A DNA stretch of 64,000 bases from positions 367,719,877 to 367,783,876 of the forward strand of contig NC_066583.1 of the NCBI RefSeq assembly GCF_024323335.1, given 5' to 3'. Made by a program: the position numbers and the translations under genes. The first letter of the stretch is position 1, and every line of letters begins with the position of its first letter. The notes under the pieces were generated by a model. The model worked only from the letters and a program-made list of their open reading frames with translations. It had not been told where the DNA came from and made no database searches. Positions 1-10,760 of the stretch are shown here, one piece after another. Source of the stretch: Lathyrus oleraceus. Its lineage: Eukaryota; Streptophyta; Magnoliopsida; Fabales; Fabaceae.

Positions 1-1100
1 TCTTTCAGATACACTCCATGACAACATTCATCCTGACGTCCTCCTAGTGACGACATCTATAAGCCCATCCCAGACATTTATTGCAAATACAACATATACA
101 AATACTATCAGATATAGCCTAGCGTACGGTTCATTCTGATTCAGCTCAACATATGACTCTTTCAACTCAGATGCGATCTAACGTACGATCCATTTCGACC
201 TTCAACAACTCCAATACGGTCCAGCATACGACCCATTTGGACCTTCAAGGCCTCGGATGCTACCTAGCGTACGGTACATTCTGAAGTGTAGTCTGGCGTA
301 TGACTACCCCTTTATTATCAGATGCAGCCTAACGGACGGCTCGTTCTGCTACTCAAAGACGGTCTAGCTTACGACCCGCTTGGATGTTCATCCCCTCAAA
401 TGCTACCTAGCATACGGTACACTCTGAAGTGTAGTCTGGCGTATGACTACCCCCTTCATCACCAGGTACAGCCTAACGGACGGCTCAGTCTACAACTCAG
501 ATACGATCTAGCATACGATCCATTCTGATCCTTCACCCCCAGTAACGATACAGCCTAACGGACGGCTCGTTCCGCAACTCAGATACGATCTAGCGTACGA
601 TCCATTCTGATCCTTTATCCCCAGCAGTGTATGACTCATTCGGATTCTTATCTCATCCTGATTCGACACAGCATACGACTCCTCCAACAAGTCCGATACG
701 GTCTAGCATACGACCCATTTGGATGTTCTTTCCTCAGATACTACCTAACATACGGTACATTCCGAGGTGTAGTCTAGCGTACGACTACTTTTCGTCAGAT
801 GCAGTCTAACGGACGGCCCATTCTAAATCCCCAGGGAAGTCGACGGCCTAATGAATGACCCAATATACGGTCTAGCGTATGACCCAGTGACACCCATGAC
901 TTCAGATATCTTCTAACGTACGACGTACTCTGAAGCTCTCATCATCAAACTTCCTAGATGACATCTTTAAGCCCATCTCCATCAAGACTAACTAATTGAC
1001 AAGTGCAAATTTTTGGGGCATTCTAAGTGTTCAATAATCTTCCACCTCCAGACCACGAATGGCGCACATACCATTCTGACTCTCTCGGTTCAAGAATATT
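1..1100 (+). repeat. Degenerate tandem array in the 3' region of Ogre-like element A
   Basis: The stretch is built from diverged short boxes. Copies of ctaacggacggctc occur near 329, 474 and 556, with a variant near 808. Boxes like agcgtacgatccattctga occur near 505 and 590. A longer block around ctacctagcgtacggtaca recurs near 259, 408 and 742, followed each time by gtgtagtctggcgta or a variant. The array ends just before a polypurine tract and LTR, the place where Ogre-like elements are known to carry hypervariable tandem repeats. The regularity fades after about 960. Short ORFs here are chance products of the repeat. The rest of element A lies left of the window. Confidence 0.75.
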
Positions 1101-1104
1101 GAAC

Positions 1105-1113
1105 AGGGGCAGC
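1105..1113 (+). other. Polypurine tract of element A
   Basis: AGGGGCAGC lies immediately before the LTR start. The identical nine bases precede the 3' LTRs at 49871 and 59430, so this is the plus-strand DNA primer site shared by the Ogre-like elements here. Confidence 0.8.
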
Positions 1114-1252
1114 TGTCATACCCCAAAATTTGCCCATTAATATTTCAAGACATTTTTCAGGGCACTCCGACTCATTTTTATGACACTGATCTTAAAGGAA
1201 CAAAGGCCCAGCTCACGAATGGCCCAATCCAGAAAATGGCCCAAACTGGCCT

Positions 1253-1337
1253 GTTCGCTACGCGTTCGCTACACGCTCGCCTAGCGAACGTTCGCTACAC
1301 GTTCGCTACACGTTCGCTACATGCTCGCCTAGCGAAG
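1253..1337. repeat. Cluster of TCGCTA/TAGCGA palindromic motifs in LTR A, upstream of TATA
   Basis: Repeated ttcgctaca, gctcgcctagcga and gttcgctac words lie 60-150 bp upstream of the TATA box. A second cluster at 1811-1890 lies about 410 bp downstream of it. Element C's LTR has both clusters in the same arrangement. Confidence 0.7.
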
Positions 1338-1399
1338 CTGACAGACAACAGAAAATTTCGGGCTTCATTCTGAGCCCATTAGGTCATGAAAAAGAGCAT

Positions 1400-1407
1400 T
1401 ATAAATA
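1400..1407 (+). promoter_or_regulatory. TATA box of LTR A
   Basis: TATAAATA sits in the context agagcattataaatacc. The homologous LTR of element B has the same word on the minus strand at 9911-9918. Transcription would start about 30 bp downstream. The start site itself is not visible. Confidence 0.6.
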
Positions 1408-1810
1408 CCAGCACTTCAGTAATGAAAGGAGAACGAAAAAGGACGAAAGGAGAACCCTAGCAAGCAAACCCTCGCGCTCACAGACGGAAAACCCTGGAGG
1501 TTAACCCTGAGAATTCCGAGAAACCCTGAAGGAAAAGCCGGCGGCAGCAAGGTCACTTCCGCTCAATTCGATCCGGTCGGCCAATTCAAGGTTACAATTC
1601 GATTACAAACAGGTTGGCATTGCTATTACTACCTTATGTTCTTAATTTGCATATGGCATTATGATTAAATTTATGAAAATATCTTAAGTTTGTCATGTGA
1701 ATTGTAGTGTGCACTTGAATACCTTAAATGATTAACCATATAATTGCTGTAATGAAAGCCATAAGGCATAAAATTGGTTGAAATTGTACTGATGTCAAAA
1801 CCAGAATCCG

Positions 1811-1890
1811 CAGTCGCTCGCTAGCACGTCGCTAAGCGAGCATGCAGCGAGTATTCGCTAAGCCTTCGCTAGGCGAGGCAGGCGCGAACC
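1811..1890. repeat. Second TCGCTA palindrome cluster in LTR A, downstream of TATA
   Basis: Words such as tcgctcgctagc, gtcgctaagcgag and cttcgctaggcgagg are packed into 80 bp and followed by tgacagtag. The same ending follows the matching cluster in element C's LTR at 31336-31414. Confidence 0.65.
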
Positions 1891-2873
1891 TGACAGTAGC
1901 CGACTTTTCTATTCTGATCTTTTTATTCATGTTTTATCATAGCCAGGCATTGTTTATCTGATCCTATTACTGTTGTGATTTCTTTTGCGGTGTAATCCTC
2001 GATTGCACCCTGATTGGTATTCTAACCCGTTTGCTGAATTTTGTAAAGGTTCACATATCCCAGGAAAAGAGTGCTGTTTAGGCCTTCCACTTTATTTGTG
2101 GGATACCCTTGTGAAGAGCTGCCCTAAATTGATTAATTAATTTTAATGTATTAATTTTAATGTATTATTTTTAATGTATTGATTTTAATGTGGAGATTCA
2201 CCCTAATTACTTAATTAACTTTAAAATATGGACTTTAAATATGTGATCTTGGACCTCTCTTTTGCCCTACGGTATTACGGTATAACGGTCATGTCCCGCG
2301 AATGTAGGGATACACTTAGCAACGACCCTTCGATTAAATCATCATAAAATAAATCATGGTCCCTCGGATGTTGCCTTCAAAAATACGATTTTGTCCCTCG
2401 ATGACCCTTCGGTGTAGCCTACGGTTAAATGATGATCGTCCCTTCGAATGCTAAGGTATCCTTACAACTGTTGCCTTCAATGACCTATCGATGACCCTAC
2501 GATGACCCTTTTATATCCAAAGGGTAAAATTACTTGCTTCTCAATAGTAAGGACAGTTTTACCCTCATAAGGATAGGAAACGTTCATAACGACCTTAGGA
2601 AGGTATAACTCTCAATTGCTAGATCATAACCTAAAACATTTCCCACCCCTCACACTTTGCAAATCCTAGAAAATCACCACTTGGTATACATTCATACTAG
2701 AATCATTACCAAGTTACATTTTTCTAAATCGTTTTCAAAATCAAACGAGATAAATACTTTGTATACATTCATACGAGAATCATTACAAAGTTAAACTCTC
2801 TTTTCGAAACATTTTTTAAACAATTCACGAACACTTTTCAGACAAAAATATAAGTGATCCAGCAATTAAGAGC

Positions 2874-2921
2874 CCATGGATAACCATGGATACAAAGGGT
2901 GCTAATACCTTCCCTTTGTAT
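2874..2921 (+). other. Two adjacent hairpins near the 3' end of LTR A
   Basis: The first is CCATGG-ATAA-CCATGG (2874-2889). The second is a perfect 10-bp stem ATACAAAGGG/CCCTTTGTAT (2890-2899 with 2912-2921) with loop TGCTAATACCTT. Element B carries the same pair at 8592-8640. Elements C and D carry a pair with different stems but the same loop core. Confidence 0.65.
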
Positions 2922-3071
2922 AATGTACCTCCCGAACCCAAAATCTATTGAGGTCTTTCCTGTTCTTTTCCACCTTTCCTTATTGGATAAAAGAAAAGTC
3001 GGTGGCGACTCTTGCTATCCGCGACATTGCGATAAAAAGCAAAACACCCCAAGTCAGTTCACCGTATGACA

Positions 3072-3147
3072 CAATGCTTTAAGAAATTTAATTGTTCATG
3101 ATAAAAATTACAAAATTTGAAACACTAAAATAAGCAATAACAATTAC
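3072..3147 (-). other. 5' part of the gag-pro/pol intron of element B
   Basis: This AT-rich stretch runs from the stop-codon/splice-donor overlap of the gag-pro gene to the point where element A's LTR interrupts it. On the minus strand the donor reads GA|GTAATTG. The acceptor and the whole of pol are missing from the window. Confidence 0.55.
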
Positions 3148-6100
3148 TCCTGATTAAAGGAAATCGGGATAGTGTCTTCAGCCTTCCAATTATTGAGTCT
3201 GTCACCAATTGTTGGGAAAATCCAGCTATCCAAGTCGCAATCGCTATCAGCATCTTCTACAGCATTAATCTGATCTTTGACTATCTTTTCAGAGCTAAAC
3301 CCCAGGCCAAATTTATCAGACTTGTACGGTACATCGATCAGTTGACCCCAGCCAGTACGACCACCATCTTCAACCACGACTTGAGCATCTTTCAGAGAAA
3401 TCATAGCAGGAGGAGCACGAATAACCTTGGGCACACGGGAAGTTGGCTTAAGGACAGGACTAGTCGGAGGAACTACTTCAAATGACTGAGAAGGAGTCTC
3501 AAAGAATTCACCATCCATCTCGACGTATCTGAAGGTATGCACACTACTGACAATATACTCTTCTTCTCCACACACAGTGACAATCTTGCCCTCTATTGGA
3601 TACCTCAGCTTTTGATGGAGAGACGAAGCTACAACACTTGCCCCATGGATCCAAGGGCGTCCCAGCAAGCAGGAATAGGCAGGACGAATGTTCATTACGT
3701 AACAGGTAGTGTTGAAGACTTGAGGTCCTATCTTGATAGGGAGAACCACTTCACCATGGACAACACTCTTCGCACCATCGTAAGCACGCACCACAACGTC
3801 ACTAGGTTTCAGTTCAATGCTTTTATAGTCAAGCTTATCGAGCACAACTTTCGGTAGCACATTCAAAGAAGAGCCATTGTCGATCATCACATGAGACAAG
3901 GTGATCCCCTTACACTTAATGGAGATATGCAGAGCTTTATTGTGATTCTTTCCTGCTGGTGTCAGGTCAGCATCAGAAAAGCCTATGCCATTATCAACAG
4001 CCAAGTTAGCAATATAATTTTCTAACTGATCGACAGATGTATCCTGAGGTACATGAGCGGTCTTCAAGAATTTTATCAACGCATTGGCATGAGATTCAGA
4101 AGATAACAACAAGGATAACATTGAAATTTTAGACGGAGTATGCCCCAGCTGTTCTACCACATCAAAATCACTCTTACGGATGATTTTAAGCATTTCTTCC
4201 ATTTCCTGCTTAGCAACATCTTCGGTAGTAACTTCGCCTGGTGTCTTTGACCGAGCAGGATTGATTACTGGTCCCTTTCCTCGAGTTTCAGGGGCGGGAG
4301 GTGAGATTTTTGGAGAGAAGATCCTTCCACTTCGAGTAATTTTACTAGTCCCAACAATGTCAACGTCATTAGGATTAGCAGAATTATCATCTTGCTTTAT
4401 GTCGTGGATGTAAACATCACCTCCATAATTCCATGGAATGGCTTTGCTTGAGGAATACTGTACTGGGCCAGGTGCAGTAATAATTAGGGGAGCTACCTTG
4501 GGCTCAGCAGTAATCTTCACAGGCACTCTAGTAGCGGTAATCTTCATTGGAACTTTGGACCTAGCAATCACAGATATTTCTTCAATAGGGTTTTCCACCT
4601 TAGGAATCTTTTCAAAGAGAATTGTACGATCATCCATCAGCCTTTGAATACCATTCCTCAACTTCAAGCAATCATTGGGTCGGAGTATACAGAGATCGCA
4701 ATTTTCAGCACAACCTGGAAATAAACCAGCTTGCAATAAATTCTTCTTGATGATCAGGAGAGGAGATGCTAAGTCAGCTACATTAGTAATGTGAGAATTG
4801 TCATCCACATCATTAACAATCTTGTCATGATTAGGCATAGGAGCAATGATGACATTAGGAGTCTCCGGAGGATCAAATTCAATTTCTCCAGCGTCGATCA
4901 TATCCTGAATCTTATTCTTCAACAACCAACAATCGTTTGTATCATGCCCGGGGCTATTGGAGTGATATGCACACCTGGCATTGGGATTATAACGAGGAGA
5001 AGTAGTGTTGGGATTTGCAGGAGGATCTCTGAGGGTAATTAAATTTGCTTTTAGCATACCCTGCAGTGCTTATGCTAACGTCATATTGATCTTGGTAAAC
5101 TGCCTTCTTGGCATGTCTTGTCTGTGTTGGAAGTTTTGAGATGGCGGTGCTGCAATCGTAACTGCTCCAACAGTATGGTCACGATTTTTCTTGTTATGAC
5201 CCCTTTGTCCGTACACAACATTTGATTCATTCTTCCCCTGATAGGACTTTTTGGTGCTTGCAGAGGTAGCCGCCTGTATCTTTCCACTTCGAATGCCGCT
5301 TTCAACACGTTCACCCGTCAATATAAGTTCAGTGAAATCCGATGAGGAACTTCCCAATAGATGGCTGTAGAATGGGCAAGTCAGTGTACCCATGAACATG
5401 TCCACTAATTCTCGATCAGTCATAGGGGGTTTGACTCTGCCAGCCAAGTCTCTCCATTTTTGAGCATATTCTTTGAAGCTTTCTTTAGAGCCCATAGTCA
5501 TATTCTGCAGCTGTAGCCGAGTAGGCGCTAATTCAAAATTATACTGGTAGTGTTTGTAGAAAGTTGTCGCTAAATCAGTCCAGGTGCGGATGTTAGAGCT
5601 CTCGAGCTGATAATACCACTCTAACTGTGTGCCAGACAGACTCTCTTGGAAGAAATGGATCCATAGCTTCCTATCAGTGGAATACGGCTGGATCTTTCTC
5701 ACATAAGCTCTCAGATGCATCTGAGGACAAGACGCACCATCATACTTAGTGAAAGCGGGGACCTTGAATTTGCGAGGAATAACCACATCAGAGACCAGAC
5801 CTAAGCTTTCGAAATCCAGATCGGGCGCCTTCTGACCCTCCATAGCTAGCATACGTTCTTCCAGCAACTTATACTTATCATCTTTCGGAGAGTATTGTTC
5901 ATTTTCATAATTTTCATAGTCGTCTTCAAGGTTGAAGGGATCAGCATTCTCATCTTCCGAATCATTTTCTGTCTCATCTTCTTTATCCTTCGGAATTCCA
6001 ATCTTGACTCCTGGCGCCTGTCCTTTAAGCCTTCTTCCCGGGTTAATGTAACTCACAAATTTTGTCCTTCTTCTTCTCGAGCAATAGAGTCTTCAGTTCC

Positions 6101-6186
6101 TCCTGCCCCTTGGATAAGTTCAAGATCATCTCCTGGAATTGAGCATTCTGAGCTTGGAGATCCTTGACAGTTTGTTCGAGGGCCAT
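3144..6186 (-). pseudogene. Ogre-like gag-pro polyprotein, frameshifted and with one internal stop
   Basis: This gene would make the capsid/nucleocapsid precursor and aspartic protease of element B. I start it at the ATG at 6186, whose short N-terminus is glutamine-rich and coiled-coil-like. The frame is lost near 6056-6060. It continues as a 328-residue gag segment (6056-5070) with a retrotransposon gag domain, including the words WIHFFQESLSG and FYKHYQYNFELAP. A TAA at 5070-5072 interrupts it, and the frame resumes at 5057 for 637 residues. That part has a variant zinc knuckle C-x2-H-x5-H-x4-C (C29, H32, H38, C43) and a retropepsin active site D393-N-G-S. It ends at a TAA overlapping a splice donor, as in elements C and D. 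The domains are clear, and the element cannot make an intact product. Confidence 0.85.
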
Positions 6187-6379
6187 TTTTCTGTTTGAGA
6201 GGAAGACCGTGAGAACATTGATCCTTTAGAGTACCTGTTATGCAATGTTATGTTATGCTATGCAATGTATGAAATGTTTTCAAAGACTTTTGGAATTTAA
6301 CTTTGCGTAAACCACCAAAAAGGGGAACTTTTATTAATAATTTCTTTAATCAATGTTCATTACAAGAAAAAATGAAAGC

Positions 6380-7708
6380 TCAAGTCTCCCAGGGACGGCT
6401 TCTTTTTAGGCGGAGATATGCATTGAGACTTCGTTCCTCATTAAGCTGGCTGGTGAGCTCTAATACTTTCTTCCTTTCAGCACATAACTGAGCTTCAAAA
6501 GTATCCCTTTCCTCTCTCAACTGGATCCAAGATTTTTTCAATTCTTCAACATTGGTAGGCATATCTGGATAAGGAATGATCTGAGGGGTACCTCCTTCAA
6601 CTTTTGGTTCAACAATCAGAGGTCCGATTGCAAGATATGGCATGATAAGCTCACAAGCTCTGGCGCGTACCCATCTGAGATAAGGTTCCATAGGAATAGA
6701 GTTTTTCTGTCCTAAAGTACTTCTTTTCACCATGCCCCAAGCTCGTACAAACCTTTGACGGAGACCTTGAGAATCGTTGTCATAGTCAAACACAGTGCCT
6801 TGGATAATTATTTCATGTGGACCATCTCTTCGAGCATAACCAAACTGACGTAGGGCTAAAGCAGGATTATAAGTAATACCTCCTCTTATCCCCAGGAGTG
6901 GTACGTTAGAGAATTCTCCACAACGGTAAATGATGATAACATTTTCTTTGGGTTGGGGACACCAATGGATGTCTGAATGGGAGAGCGAAATTATCCTTTG
7001 AGACCATTTCAAATTTTGCTCATTCTTCAAGACTGATTGAGGAAGGTGCGAAATAAACCACCTAGATAATAAAGGTACGTAGCACATGAGAGTCCCTTGC
7101 CTCTTCATAGTACGAGTGTGAAGGGAATGCAAAATGTCTCCAAGCAAGGTGGGCACAGGGTTATGAGTGAGAAATATCTTAACAGCATTCATGTCTATGA
7201 ATTGATTCGGATTAGGAAATAGCACCAAACCATCGATTAGTAATGCTAGAACATCTTCGAAAGCGTGGACACTCATAGCTTTTAGGAATTCTCGGGCCTT
7301 ATTTATCAGAAATTTGGCAAGTAAACTCTTAACTTCACTTCTTGTTACCCAATTAGTTTCAATGTCGGACTTTGTCATGTGTAAAGCCGCGGCAACCTCT
7401 TCAGACCTCGGGATCTTTTCTAAACCACTGAAAGGTGTTTGATCAAGGATAGGTATCCCAAGCAACCTGGAAAATTCTTCTAATGTGGGTACCAACTGAT
7501 AATCTGGGAAGGTGAAGCAATGATGTTTAGGATCGAAGAACTGGAATAGAACTCCCATCATATCTTCCTTGAAACCGGTGGTAACTAAATTGAGGAGATA
7601 ACCATGTTTCTTGATGAACTGAGCATGATCGGGAAGTTCTGACACTAAATCCTTGAGTTGAGGAGAGGTCGCTACAAAATTGATCCGAATGGTCTTCCTG
7701 GAAGCCAT
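6380..7708 (-). CDS. Ogre ORF1 protein, plant-mobile-domain-like, intact (442 aa)
   Basis: An uninterrupted 442-residue ORF lies between the PBS/leader and gag. An extra ORF in this position is a hallmark of Ogre elements, and its function is unknown. The middle contains PTLEEFSRLLGIPI and similar text resembling the plant mobile domain family (MAIN-like proteins); this is a recalled resemblance, not a search result. The last 60 residues, from about ELKKSWIQLREERDTF, are charged and leucine-rich and look like a coiled coil. No signal peptide or membrane segment is obvious. The ATG at 7708 is the first of the long frame and follows a leader of about 700 nt. It is intact although the gag gene downstream is broken. 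Confidence 0.75.
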   Translation of the reverse strand: MASRKTIRINFVATSPQLKDLVSELPDHAQFIKKHGYLLNLVTTGFKEDMMGVLFQFFDPKHHCFTFPDYQLVPTLEEFSRLLGIPILDQTPFSGLEKIPRSEEVAAALHMTKSDIETNWVTRSEVKSLLAKFLINKAREFLKAMSVHAFEDVLALLIDGLVLFPNPNQFIDMNAVKIFLTHNPVPTLLGDILHSLHTRTMKRQGTLMCYVPLLSRWFISHLPQSVLKNEQNLKWSQRIISLSHSDIHWCPQPKENVIIIYRCGEFSNVPLLGIRGGITYNPALALRQFGYARRDGPHEIIIQGTVFDYDNDSQGLRQRFVRAWGMVKRSTLGQKNSIPMEPYLRWVRARACELIMPYLAIGPLIVEPKVEGGTPQIIPYPDMPTNVEELKKSWIQLREERDTFEAQLCAERKKVLELTSQLNEERSLNAYLRLKRSRPWET

Positions 7709-8420
7709 AACCCTACAAAACAGAGCAAAGTTAAATCCCTAAGTCCTCGAAATGGTTAGTACAATGCCATGATGTCATGATGTTATGATGTTATGATGTC
7801 AAGTAAGTAACAAGCACAAACAAGTCACACCACAATCATTCCTAGGTTTTAAGGCTTGCATGAGTTCCATAGGTAAGTACCCTCCCCACTGAAGTTTGGT
7901 TGGTTCAACCTGTCCTAGAATAGTAACCGGGTTCTAGAAGGATCTCAAATCATTGACCTTTCCTTAAGTCCACTTCAGTGCAACACCAAACGGTTGACAA
8001 AAATTTCCCTAAAGTCCAATCTCAAAGAGTGTAGTATCGAGTATCAACCAACCCCAGTCGGAACCGAAGTCAGTTATCTCACTACTTTTTAATGGCTAGG
8101 ATGAGTCAATTAGGGTTCTAAAGGTCTGGTTAATGCTTTGATGACACCACGCAGACGCCAAATTTTTCCTCAAGTAAACATGAGGAACATCAGGACATCC
8201 AAAGTGTCACATTAACCGTAGCCATCATTTTAACCATTCCAGTATACGCCGGACAGTCGCGATGATCTCTTGCTACTTACCTAAGGTACACTAGATCCGG
8301 GTGTAGGATCTTTCACTCAAGCATAGAATACCCAAACAATCCCTTAAAAGTAAATCAGACAAAGAAACAATTTGAAAACATAAGTGATCTTATCTTTAAG
8401 GTAGCCTCTCTTTTTAAGAT
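7709..8420 (-). other. 5' leader of element B between PBS and ORF1
   Basis: This is about 710 bp of non-coding DNA. It holds a short ATG/atgatgtc repeat near 7770-7800 (tgatgtcatgatgttatga) and no long ORF. The position matches the untranslated leader of Ogre elements. Confidence 0.6.
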
Positions 8421-8438
8421 TCCCCAGCAGAGTCGCCA
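8421..8438 (-). other. Primer-binding site of element B
   Basis: The minus strand reads TGGCGACTCTGCTGGGGA, four bases after the LTR end. Elements C and D have the same site with a two-base spacer. Ogre elements are known to use a tRNA-Arg primer; the assignment to that tRNA is from memory of the family. Confidence 0.85.
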
Positions 8439-9910
8439 GTTCTGTGATACGGTGAACTGACTTTGTGTTTTTGCTTTGAAAAGCAATGTTGCAGATAGCA
8501 AGAGTCGCCACCGACTTTTCTTTTATCCAATAAGGAAAGGCGGAAAAGAACAGGAAAGATCTTGATTAGATTTTGAGTTCGGGAGGTACATTATACAAAG
8601 GGAAGGTGTTAGCACCCTTTGTATCCATGGTTATCCATGGGCTCTTAATTGCTTAACTCACTTATGTTTTCCTTGTTTGAGAAAGTGTTTGAGAAATGTG
8701 GTGTGTTTAGAAAATATTTTGAAAGGAGAGTTTAACTTTGTAATGATTCTTGTACGAATGTATACAAAGTGTTTATCTCGTTTGATTTTGAAAGATGTTT
8801 AGAAAAATATAACTCGGCGATGATTCTGGTGCGAATGTATACCAAGTGGTGATTTTCTAAATAATGTTTTGAAAAGTGTGAGGTGTGAAAAGTATTTTAA
8901 GCTGTGAGCAAGCATTTAAGAGTTATACCTAACCTTAGGAGGGTAAAACTGTCCTTACTATTGAGAATTAAGTAGTCTTATCCTTTGGATGTAAAAGGAC
9001 ATCGTGGGGTCGTCGACCTCTACGTTGCAGTGATGGAGGAGCTACCAACGAGCCATGTTGGTCCATTCGTTATTTATTCGCCTTCATTAAAATATATATT
9101 AATTCTACATGGATTTTTCCATTTTGACACAACACCACCATGCATGTTACAACTTTCTCTCTTACGGCAAGCTACTTTATTTTTTCTCATGTTGTTTCTT
9201 TCATGTGAATATAACAAACCTGTAACTTCATCTTATATCAAACCACACACATAAAATAAGATCATATGTAATCATCATGCAATAATAAAAATAGCCATGC
9301 ACAAATCAAGAAGCTTATATTATTTTACTCATGTATTAGTTCTTTTTACTGCAAGTGATAATGACAAAACAAACCTTACACATACATGTTAAAGACAACC
9401 AAGGATTTATATTATCACCATTATATCATCATCATCATTATTATGTAATAACAACATGTGAAATAAACATAATAATGTTAGAAACAACACTCATATAATA
9501 ATAATTAAATGGCAGATATAATTCTTTAATCATGCAAACAGAATTTCTCCAACATGCTATGACATATCAAGAACAGATGCATACTTGAATAAAGCAATAT
9601 CAACATCCACCAAACCATGAATACATCATCTCAATATATATATTAAACCAATATTATTCATGCATGAATTAAGGAGTATTGCAAGGTAATCATGCTGGAT
9701 GCAAATTCCCTAATGAACACTTACTGAGGATTTGATTCTTCTAGCTTGCTTAGTGTATGTGTGTTGTTCTTATTCAGGCTATGAGTGCTTTATGGTTGCT
9801 TCTCTTTTCCCTGCCCGTGAATCTTCTTGCTTCTGCCTTGCCTTGTGTATCTTCTTCTGCTGTATCTCTCCTCTTTTCCGTCTTTTGTTTCTCGTTGCAG
9901 TCATATGAAG

Positions 9911-9918
9911 TATTTATA
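9911..9918 (-). promoter_or_regulatory. TATA box of LTR B
   Basis: The minus strand reads ATTATAAATACTTC, matching the word and context in LTR A at 1400. Confidence 0.5.
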
Positions 9919-9930
9919 ATGGTGTGGATT

Positions 9931-10060
9931 AGGGTTTAACCTTGCTAAATATTTGGATCCCTTCCTATACTTTAGGGTTTAACCTTGCTAAATATTTGGA
10001 TCCCTTCCTATACTTTAGGAGAGTTAGGGTTTAACCTTGCTAAATATTTATTAAATACAA
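9931..10060. repeat. 43-bp tandem repeat, about three copies, in LTR B
   Basis: Copies starting agggtttaaccttgctaaat begin at 9931, 9974 and 10026. The third is preceded by a 9-bp insertion (agagtt region). The repeat lies just upstream of the minus-strand TATA box. Confidence 0.8.
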
Positions 10061-10652
10061 ATAATGAATAATTCAAATGACTTTTAGCAAATAAAAATTA
10101 ATTTAAATTTTAGTTACATAATTGAATTAAAATTTAAACCTATTTCTATTTTTACTTTCATCATTTAAAAAAAATCAAAATTATTCTTACTTATATCAAC
10201 CAAAATTATTTTATAATTTATGGGCTTTTAAAAAAATGTTACTCTTATAAATAAATTTTATTAAGTAAAAAACGTGAATTACTAAATAAATACTATTTAT
10301 AAATAATGAATAAATGGAACATGAGTCACTAAATTATAAAAAATAGTTATTATAATTTAATGACCTTTAACAAATAAAATTAATTTAAAATTTTAATTAT
10401 ACAATTAAAATTCAAATCTATTTTTATTTATCATTAAATTAAAACTATTTTATTTATATATATATAATTTATTTATATCATACAGATAACCAAAATCATT
10501 ATTATTTTTTATATCTGTATCACATAATAAATAAATTAAAATTTATAATTTATATGAGAATGTATGCTAATGAATGAATGCAAATGTTAAATGAATGCCA
10601 TGCATGAATCAATTTATCATAAAAATTAACAGGAAAATTTTGGGGTATGACA

Positions 10653-10760
10653 TTAATCTTTTTCGTATAACTTTAATAACTAAAATTTTACCTAACTCCA
10701 AAGAGGGGGTGGAAAGAAAGAATCTTTCAAGTCATATGGCTAAGAGTTGTAGGCTACGTC
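10653..10760. other. Short flank between LTR B and a solo LTR, ending in TSD acgtc
   Basis: This continues across the solo LTR into 12580 onward. The last five bases (10756-10760, acgtc) are repeated at 12580-12584. It probably belongs to the degraded Athila-like element on the right. Confidence 0.5.

Larger units (their letters stand above)
1114..3071 (+). mobile_element. 3' LTR of Ogre-like element A (1958 bp)
   Basis: The LTR begins TGTCATACCCC and ends CCGTATGACA, with inverted TGTCATAC/GTATGACA tips. It follows a polypurine tract, which marks it as a 3' LTR of a plus-strand element whose body is left of the window. Its last 550 bp match the reverse complement of 8443-8995, so elements A and B belong to one family. 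It contains a TATA box at 1400-1407, CpG-rich palindrome clusters at 1253-1337 and 1811-1890, paired hairpins at 2874-2921, and a PBS-like TGGCGACTCT at 3003-3012. Small ORFs inside it are not credible genes. The element interrupts the intron of minus-strand element B at 3072. Confidence 0.85.
8443..10652 (-). mobile_element. 5' LTR of Ogre-like element B (2210 bp)
   Basis: On the minus strand it begins TGTCATACCCCAAAATT and ends GTTCACCGTATCACA, directly before the PBS. The LTR-A-like part is 8443-about 9010, with the hairpin pair at 8592-8640 and the PBS-like repeat at 8501-8510. The rest is AT-rich and diverged from LTR A, and it lacks the TCGCTA clusters. A minus-strand TATAAATA at 9911-9918 marks the promoter. 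The right flank is a remnant of an Athila-like element, the likely insertion target. Confidence 0.8.

Noticed and set aside
7770..7800. Short tgatgtcatgatgttatga repeat as a functional iteron
   Set aside because: Only a few copies, in an untranslated leader, with no related signal nearby.
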